Assembly: GCF_004353505.1 (NCBI RefSeq)
Contig: NZ_SMNQ01000020.1
Span: 1-64,000 of the forward strand
DNA from: Streptomyces sp. WAC05374
GTDB lineage: Bacteria; Actinomycetota; Actinomycetes; Streptomycetales; Streptomycetaceae
DNA: 64,000 bases
Direction of reading: 5' to 3'
The notes beneath the pieces were generated by a model, which searched no databases, had not been told where the DNA came from, and saw nothing but the letters and a program-made list of their open reading frames with translations. Shown in pieces: positions 59,451 to 64,000 of the stretch; the first letter of the stretch is position 1; each line of letters starts with the position of its first letter. The position numbers and the translations under genes were made by a program.

Positions 59451-60134
59451 ATGCGCGAGATCCTCGGAAGGCGACGCAGGCTCCGGTTCCGGCGCAAGAG
59501 GAGGCCTGCCCACCTGGATGCGGCGCTCCTGTGCGCCACCGAGTGGCACTGGCCCGTCCTCCCGGGCGTGGGCCTCGGGCCCGCCGGGGGCCGTGGCGAC
59601 CGGGAGCGCGGCTGTGCCTGTCCCGACCCCGACTGCGTCGTTCCCGGCGCACACCCCTTCGACCCCGGCCTGCTCGCGGCCACCACCGACGCGCGCATGG
59701 TCCGCTGGTGGTGGACCAACCGCCCCGACGCCCCGGTCCTGCTCGCCACCGGGGGCCGCGCGCCGTGCGCGGTGAGCCTGCCCGCGGTCGCCGGGGCCCG
59801 GGCGATGGCCGTCCTGGACCGACTGGAGACACGGCTCGGCCCGGTCGTCGCGACACCCACCCGGTGGTCGCTGCTGGTCGCCCCGTACACCCTCGAACAA
59901 CTCGGCGAGCTGCTGTACGTCAAGGACCGCGTGCCCAGCTCCCTGCGCTTCCACGGGCAGGGCGGCTACCTGGTGCTGCCTCCGTCCGACACCGGGACCG
60001 GTCAGGTCCGCTGGGAGCGCGAGCCCCTCGCCGGGTCGGCGTCGCCGTGGCTGCCGGACGTGGAGGCGGTCGTGGACGCGCTGGTGGAGGCGAGCACGAG
60101 TGCGCCGGACGGCGGCAGCCGCCTGCGCTACTGA
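59451..60134 (+). CDS. stand-alone Prim-Pol-like (bifunctional primase/polymerase N-terminal) protein
   Basis: This 227-residue protein resembles the N-terminal domain of bifunctional DNA primase/polymerases: AALLCATEWHWPVLPG at the start, CACPDPDC and PGAHPFDPGLLAATTD (zinc-like Cys/His region and the HP motif), VRWWWTNRPDAPVLLATG, and LRFHGQGGYLVLPPS. No helicase domain is attached and the acidic metal-binding pair is not obvious, so polymerase activity is uncertain. ATG 59451 has AAGGA ten bases upstream. It is a chromosomal single gene, not part of a plasmid module. Confidence 0.8.
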   Translation: MREILGRRRRLRFRRKRRPAHLDAALLCATEWHWPVLPGVGLGPAGGRGDRERGCACPDPDCVVPGAHPFDPGLLAATTDARMVRWWWTNRPDAPVLLATGGRAPCAVSLPAVAGARAMAVLDRLETRLGPVVATPTRWSLLVAPYTLEQLGELLYVKDRVPSSLRFHGQGGYLVLPPSDTGTGQVRWEREPLAGSASPWLPDVEAVVDALVEASTSAPDGGSRLRY

Positions 60135-60155
60135 CCGCCCCCTCCGCCGGCTCCG

Positions 60156-60202
60156 GGCCCCGCTGCCACCCGTATGTCACTCGTACGGGTGTGAGCGGGG
60201 CC
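60156..60202 (+). terminator. strong hairpin terminator after Prim-Pol-like gene
   Basis: GGCCCCGCT/AGCGGGGCC (60156-60164 with 60194-60202) encloses CACCCGTA/TACGGGTG (60167-60174 with 60184-60191): 17 base pairs with a 2x2 internal loop and a 9-base loop. Confidence 0.88.
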
Positions 60203-60302
60203 GAGTTGTACGGGAATTGGGCGCGGGCCTCACGGGAGGCCCGCCCCGCGCCGATATCGTCGGCCCACCGTCGCGACGTCCCGGAGCTGGCAGGTGGGTC
60301 CC

Positions 60303-60842
60303 ATGAATCTCCGTGTGATCGGGCTCGGGGCCGCCGTGGTGGCCGCCGCGCTGGTGCCGCTCGCCGCCTCCGCCGGACCGGCGGGGAGCCCCGCCGCGCC
60401 GGCCGCGGACGGGAAGCCGGTGGCGGCCTCCGCACTTCTGGCCGGAATCGATGCCCCGGCGGCTGCGCCGGCCCGCTCCCACGGGGCGAGCCGGGCCGCT
60501 TGCGGACCGGAGGTGGTGTCGCCGGACGGGGTGGAGGCGCAGACCTGCGTCCTGAGTGAGGGGCATTCCGGGGAGCGCGACACCTGGGCGCGTACCTACT
60601 ACCGCAATGCGACGGGCAAAGGGCTGGGCGCCGTACTCACTTTGATGGGCCCCGGCGGGCGGACCGTACAAGCGCATTGCGAGGTGCGGCCGGACGACGA
60701 GCCGGGGGTGTGCGAGACGCCCCGGGAGCCGTCACGGGGGACGTTCGCGGAATACATGGCGGTGGCGGAGTTCGCCGAGAGCGGGGAAAGCGCGCTGATG
60801 CTGCGATCGGGGAGCAACTCGCCCGATCCGGCGGCCAGTTGA
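60303..60842 (+). CDS. secreted hypothetical protein
   Basis: This 179-residue protein has a signal peptide (NLRVIGLGAAVVAAALVPLAASA), a disordered Ala/Pro region to about residue 60, and a small domain with three to four cysteines (AACGPEVVS, AQTCVLSEG, AHCEVRPDD, GVCETP) that could form two disulfides. I recognise no function. The cysteine spacing and beta pattern suggest a stable extracellular fold. ATG 60303 has GGTGGG upstream. It is followed by a strong terminator. Confidence 0.78.
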   Translation: MNLRVIGLGAAVVAAALVPLAASAGPAGSPAAPAADGKPVAASALLAGIDAPAAAPARSHGASRAACGPEVVSPDGVEAQTCVLSEGHSGERDTWARTYYRNATGKGLGAVLTLMGPGGRTVQAHCEVRPDDEPGVCETPREPSRGTFAEYMAVAEFAESGESALMLRSGSNSPDPAAS

Positions 60843-60882
60843 GGGCCGGAGCCGGAAGATCCTCTTCCGCGGAAAATGAAGG

Positions 60883-60922
60883 GCCCGGTCGCTGGCGACG
60901 GGGGATGCACCAGCGACCGGGC
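60883..60922 (+). terminator. terminator after secreted protein gene
   Basis: GCCCGGTCGCTGG (60883-60895) and CCAGCGACCGGGC (60910-60922) form a perfect 13-bp stem with a 14-base loop. Confidence 0.92.
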
Positions 60923-61075
60923 TTCAAGCACCGTAACAAGAGATCGGCTGTACGCAAATTCGATCTCAGTTATTCGGACAGCGATTTACCGTCGGGTACC
61001 TGTTGTTGTGGCAGAAGTCACCGACCGGTCGGGATGTGGAACACGGGCCCTTCCTGATAACGGGCCCGGCCCTCA

Positions 61076-62044
61076 TCAGCTCAGGGTCACCTGGCGGTTG
61101 GTGAGCCCGCCGCGGGCCCGGCGCTCCTCCGCCGTCAGCGGCGCGTCGGCGGCGAGCGCGCCCGCCAGCCGCTCGGCGAACTCGGCCGCCGGCTGCTCGC
61201 ACTCCTTGGCGCCCATCCCGGTCGGCAGGTCCCACACCGGCACCATCAGGCCGTGCGCCCGGAACGAGCCGACCAGCCGGGTCCCCTCGCCCAGCGACGA
61301 CGCCCCGGCGGCGTGCAGCCGCGCCAGCGCGTCGAGCAGCTCCTCCTCCGGGTGCGGCATGACCCAGCGCAGGTGGTTCTTCTCGGGCGTCTCGCACCAG
61401 TACGCGGCGTCCACGCCGGACAGCTTGACGGTCGGGATCGCGGCGGCGTTGGCCCGCTCCAGGGAGGCGGCCACCTCGGGCGACGCGCTCTGCTCCGCGT
61501 CCGGCACCCAGAACTCGAAGCCCGAGTGGACGACCGGCTCGAAACCGGCGTCCGCGTCCAGCAGGTCCTGGAGGCGCGGCCCGTCCGCCGGCACCCGGTG
61601 GGCGGCGACCGGCGTGCCCGGCTGGGCGGCCAGTGCGCGCTGGAGGGTGTCCGCGAGGTCCCGGCTGAGGTCGCCGGAGGAGGTGTCGTTCTGGAGGGCG
61701 AGCAGGACGGAGCCGTCGTCGCGGCGCAGCGCGGGCCACGCCATGGGCAGGACGGTCGCGAGCGTCACCGAGGGCACGCCCTCGGGCAGTCCGCCCTTGA
61801 GGTGCAGCGGCGCCGTCGCGGCGGGCACCAGCTCGCGCAGCGCGACCCAGTCGCACTCGCCGGGCAGCCCCTCGAAGGGCCGCTGGACCAGCTCGGTCAC
61901 CGCGTGCGCGGCGGCCCGGCCGTGGCACGCCTTGTAGCGGCGGCCCGAACCGCAGGGGCAGGGCTCGCGGGCCCCGACGACCGGAACGGCCTCTCCGGTT
62001 GCCTGCGGCTTGCCGGCCTTGGTCTGGGGACGCTTCTTGCCCAT
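61076..62044 (-). CDS. SEC-C motif (DUF5926-type) protein
   Basis: This 322-residue protein has a basic N-terminus ([12 protein letters not shown]) and then a SecA C-terminal-type zinc motif, [16 protein letters not shown] (CxCx8CH), at residues about 27-42. The remaining 270 residues are a soluble alpha/beta domain shared by actinobacterial proteins of unknown function; [19 protein letters not shown] and TNRQVTLS are recurring parts. The zinc motif suggests contact with ribosomes, SecB or other proteins. ATG 62044 has GGGAGAAG seven bases upstream. Confidence 0.88.
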   Translation of the reverse strand: MGKKRPQTKAGKPQATGEAVPVVGAREPCPCGSGRRYKACHGRAAAHAVTELVQRPFEGLPGECDWVALRELVPAATAPLHLKGGLPEGVPSVTLATVLPMAWPALRRDDGSVLLALQNDTSSGDLSRDLADTLQRALAAQPGTPVAAHRVPADGPRLQDLLDADAGFEPVVHSGFEFWVPDAEQSASPEVAASLERANAAAIPTVKLSGVDAAYWCETPEKNHLRWVMPHPEEELLDALARLHAAGASSLGEGTRLVGSFRAHGLMVPVWDLPTGMGAKECEQPAAEFAERLAGALAADAPLTAEERRARGGLTNRQVTLS

Positions 62045-62167
62045 GGTCTGACTTCTCCCGTAACGGCGGTGCGGCACTGCTGTGTCGGCCGCGAGCCTAG
62101 CCGCCTCGAGGCGCCGGACGGGCCACGTGCGCGGGTACCGCCCGGCCCGGGACCTCGTCCGGCGGGG

Positions 62168-62701
62168 TCAGTCGACGTCCTCGTACGCGTCGTACGTCCC
62201 GTACACGTCCAGGAAGTCGAAGCCGGGAGCCGTGACGCGCGTAGCGAAGTCGTCGCGCCGGTGGCCTCCCGTGAGGACCACCCAGACCGTCACCTCGCCG
62301 GACGCGCCGTCCCGCACGCCCCAGTCCTGGGCGAGCGCGCTGATGATGTTCAGCCCCCGGCCGCCGCGTGCGGTGACCGAAGGCGTCGAGGGAACCGGTC
62401 GGGTCGGACCACCGCCGTCCGTCACCTCGACGGTCAGGGCGCCGTGCCGGTCGACGCGCCAGGCGGCGCGGACGTCGCCGTCGCCGACCTCCACGCCCCG
62501 GCCCAGCGGCCTGCCGTGCCGGCAGGAATTGCTGAGCAGTTCGGAAAGGACCAGTACGGCATCGTCGACGACCGATTCGGCCATACCGCTGCGGCTGAGC
62601 TGCTCCCGCATGCGGTGCCTCGCCCGACCCACGCCCGCAGGGCCATGGGGTACGGCCATGCTCGACGACGTCGGCACCTCCTGTGCCATTACGAACGCCA
62701 C
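62168..62701 (-). CDS. RsbW-like ATP-binding protein
   Basis: This 177-residue protein is a GHKL ATPase domain with N box VLSELLSNSCRHG (about 51-63), G1-like VTDGGGPTRP and G2 GGRGLNIISAL. It resembles the anti-sigma/serine kinase family, with an extra C-terminal acidic tail (YGTYDAYEDVD). GTG 62701 is chosen because a perfect GGAGGT lies seven bases upstream; ATG 62689 is the alternative. No sigma factor or antagonist gene is adjacent. Confidence 0.9.
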   Translation of the reverse strand: MAFVMAQEVPTSSSMAVPHGPAGVGRARHRMREQLSRSGMAESVVDDAVLVLSELLSNSCRHGRPLGRGVEVGDGDVRAAWRVDRHGALTVEVTDGGGPTRPVPSTPSVTARGGRGLNIISALAQDWGVRDGASGEVTVWVVLTGGHRRDDFATRVTAPGFDFLDVYGTYDAYEDVD

Positions 62702-62841
62702 CCCCGAGACCTCCTTTGCCCCACGCCACGGTGTGAATGCCCCAATGGCCTGGACCGGAAACCGGCCAATCCATGTGTGATGACGCACGCGACACGGTCG
62801 AACACGGACCGAACGCGCCGGAGCACTCGGTGTAACGGGTG

Positions 62842-63642
62842 TTAAAGGCGGCCCAGTTGGGACAGGACCTGTTTGGGGCGGTTGGTGATGATCGCCTCCA
62901 CTCCGAGGCGGGCGCACAGCTCGACGTCCGCCGGTTCGTCGACCGTCCAGACATGGACACGGTGACCGGCCCGGTGGAGGCGGGCGACGTAGCCGGGGTT
63001 GTTGCGGACGATCCGGATGGACGGCCCGGCGATCCCGGACCCGGCGGGCAGCCGGCCGTCGCGCACGCGCGGGGTGACGAACTGCATCAGGTACACGGTC
63101 GGCACGGCGGGCGCCGCGGCGGTGACCCGGTGCAGGGAGCGGGCGGAGAAGCTCATGACCCGTACGGGGGTGGTGGTGCCGGTACGCGGCCGGGTCAGCC
63201 CGAACCGGTCCAGCAGCTCCACCAGCCGCGCCTCGACCTGGCCGGCCCACCGGGTGGGGTGCTTGGTCTCGACGGCCAGCTCGATGCGGCGTCCGGCGTC
63301 CGCCACGAGCGCCAGCAGCCGTTCCAGGGTCAGCACGGAGGTGTACTCGGGGTCGCCCCAGTCCGGGCTCTCCACCGGGTCCTTCCAGGCGCCGAAGTCG
63401 AGCTGGGCGAGGTCGGCGAGCTCCAGGGTGGACACCGCGCCGCGCCCGTTGGAGGTGCGGTTGACGCGGCGGTCGTGGACGCAGACGAGGTGGCCGTCGG
63501 CGGTGAGCCGTACATCGCATTCGAGGGCGTCGGCGCCGTCCTCGATCGCCTTCATGTACGCGGCCAGGGTGTGCTCGGGCGCGTCCTCGGAGGCGCCTCG
63601 GTGGGCGACGACCTGGATCGTGTGCTGCCGTGCGTGGGTCAC
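62842..63642 (-). CDS. glycerophosphodiester phosphodiesterase
   Basis: This 266-residue TIM-barrel enzyme has the GDPD signatures AHRGASEDAPEHTLAAY (catalytic His and Arg), DALECDVRLTADGHLVCVHD (Glu and Asp metal ligands, second His), then AVETKHPTRW and the C-terminal VWTVDEP. It cleaves glycerophosphodiesters to glycerol 3-phosphate and an alcohol. No signal peptide is visible, so it is cytoplasmic. GTG 63642 is taken as start. It is divergent from the gene at 63924. Confidence 0.93.
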   Translation of the reverse strand: MTHARQHTIQVVAHRGASEDAPEHTLAAYMKAIEDGADALECDVRLTADGHLVCVHDRRVNRTSNGRGAVSTLELADLAQLDFGAWKDPVESPDWGDPEYTSVLTLERLLALVADAGRRIELAVETKHPTRWAGQVEARLVELLDRFGLTRPRTGTTTPVRVMSFSARSLHRVTAAAPAVPTVYLMQFVTPRVRDGRLPAGSGIAGPSIRIVRNNPGYVARLHRAGHRVHVWTVDEPADVELCARLGVEAIITNRPKQVLSQLGRL

Positions 63643-63814
63643 CGCGACATGGTGCCACCGCTGTTCGGCCCTCATCGACGGGCATCCGATTTGCCGGAAA
63701 TAAAGGATGGCCCGAAGACGCACAGGTCCGGCTTACAGTGGCCTGACGGCCTGTGGGAAAAGCTGACTGCCAGGACCCTGACCACCCCGACGACCATGAC
63801 GACGCGGATGCCCC

Positions 63815-63890
63815 GAAGACCCGGACGACCGGATGACCGTGAAGACCCGGACGACCGGATGACACCGACGACCCGGACGACCCCGATGAC
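63815..63890. repeat. 26-bp-period tandem repeats upstream of last gene
   Basis: GAAGACCCGGACGACCGGATGAC occurs at 63815-63837 and 63841-63863, and a degenerate third copy (GACGACCCGGACGACCCCGATGAC) at 63867-63890. The whole 63775-63895 stretch is built of GACGACC-type words and lies between divergent genes. Confidence 0.85.
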
Positions 63891-63923
63891 GTGCAACGAC
63901 GTGGAACCCGAGGAGAACGAGCC

Positions 63924-64000
63924 GTGAGCACTGAGAACGAGGGCAACGCGGTCCCGTCCGCCCCCTCCGCCCCGCCCCGACGGGGCGGCGCACCACGACC
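63924..64000 (+). CDS. start of a Pro/Ala-rich protein (partial)
   Basis: Only the first 25 codons are visible: MSTENEGNAVPSAPSAPP and further Pro/Arg/Gly residues. GTG 63924 has AGGAGAACG upstream. A disordered Pro-rich N-terminus is usual for membrane-anchored trypsin-like (HtrA-type) proteases and for several Streptomyces membrane proteins, but nothing in the visible part decides which. The gene continues beyond the window. Confidence 0.6.
   Translation, partial: MSTENEGNAVPSAPSAPPRRGGAPR

Overview
The window is a chromosomal core segment of a Streptomyces (or very close actinomycete). It has very high GC with strongly GC-rich third codon positions, leaderless and GTG-started genes, the sporulation pair ssgR-ssgA, a Rex operator before cydAB-cydCD, and five perfect copies of the 14-bp ParB site parS. 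A parS cluster, together with two DnaA-box clusters, places the window on the chromosome arm close to oriC; the origin itself (dnaA, dnaN, gyrase genes) is not here. From memory, the gene order matches the S. coelicolor region around SCO3920-SCO3978; this was not checked by search. No prophage, insertion sequence, CRISPR array, tRNA or rRNA was found, so almost everything is vertically inherited core sequence.

Layout. 1-4.3 kb: the end of a serine hydrolase gene, an acetyltransferase, a divergent MarR/MFS pair with a small HbpS/GlcG-like protein, and an HAD phosphatase. 4.6-10.8 kb: a flavohemoglobin with a very long disordered N-terminus, a Nudix hydrolase, a LysR regulator, a holin-like/LMW-PTP/cystathionine-lyase operon, a cupin and a small membrane protein. 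11.0-18.4 kb: ssgR-ssgA, a 255-bp element with 19-bp inverted ends, a YibE/F membrane protein, thiC with its TPP riboswitch and a hairpin-forming double parS, an unknown membrane protein and a metallophosphatase. 18.7-31.7 kb: a LacI regulator, hisC, a cyclophilin-like protein, Rex-controlled cydA-cydB-cydCD, a DevS/DosT-like sensor kinase, and an M23 peptidase gene interrupted by a poly-G duplication that looks like an assembly fault.

31.7-45.4 kb: HAD and F420-type enzymes, kptA, a MerR regulator, a hydrolase-SDR fusion coupled to an M24-like protein, two tandem ABC exporters, a GntR/MFS pair and lpdA. 45.6-49.1 kb: an HAD phosphatase coupled to serS, a 447-bp intergenic region carrying about six DnaA boxes, and pheA. 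49.1-55.0 kb: a copper-handling block (dtpA, copC-copD fusion, PCuAC chaperone, Sco, YcnI and an unknown membrane protein) serving extracytoplasmic copper delivery. 55.2-64.0 kb: two RsbW-like ATPases and a GAF-PP2C phosphatase, aminopeptidase P, a stand-alone Prim-Pol-like protein, a secreted protein, an SEC-C protein, a glycerophosphodiesterase and the start of a Pro-rich protein.

How the parts combine: respiration and redox (cyd operon under Rex, heme-type kinase, flavohemoglobin, copper block), development (ssgR-ssgA, partner-switching-type ATPases and phosphatase) and chromosome organisation (parS, DnaA boxes) are interleaved with housekeeping biosynthesis (thiC, hisC, pheA, serS). I found no clear new multi-gene system. 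The most unusual signals are non-coding: the hairpin double parS, the parS placed on the cydCD start codon, the two DnaA-box clusters and the 255-bp inverted-end element.
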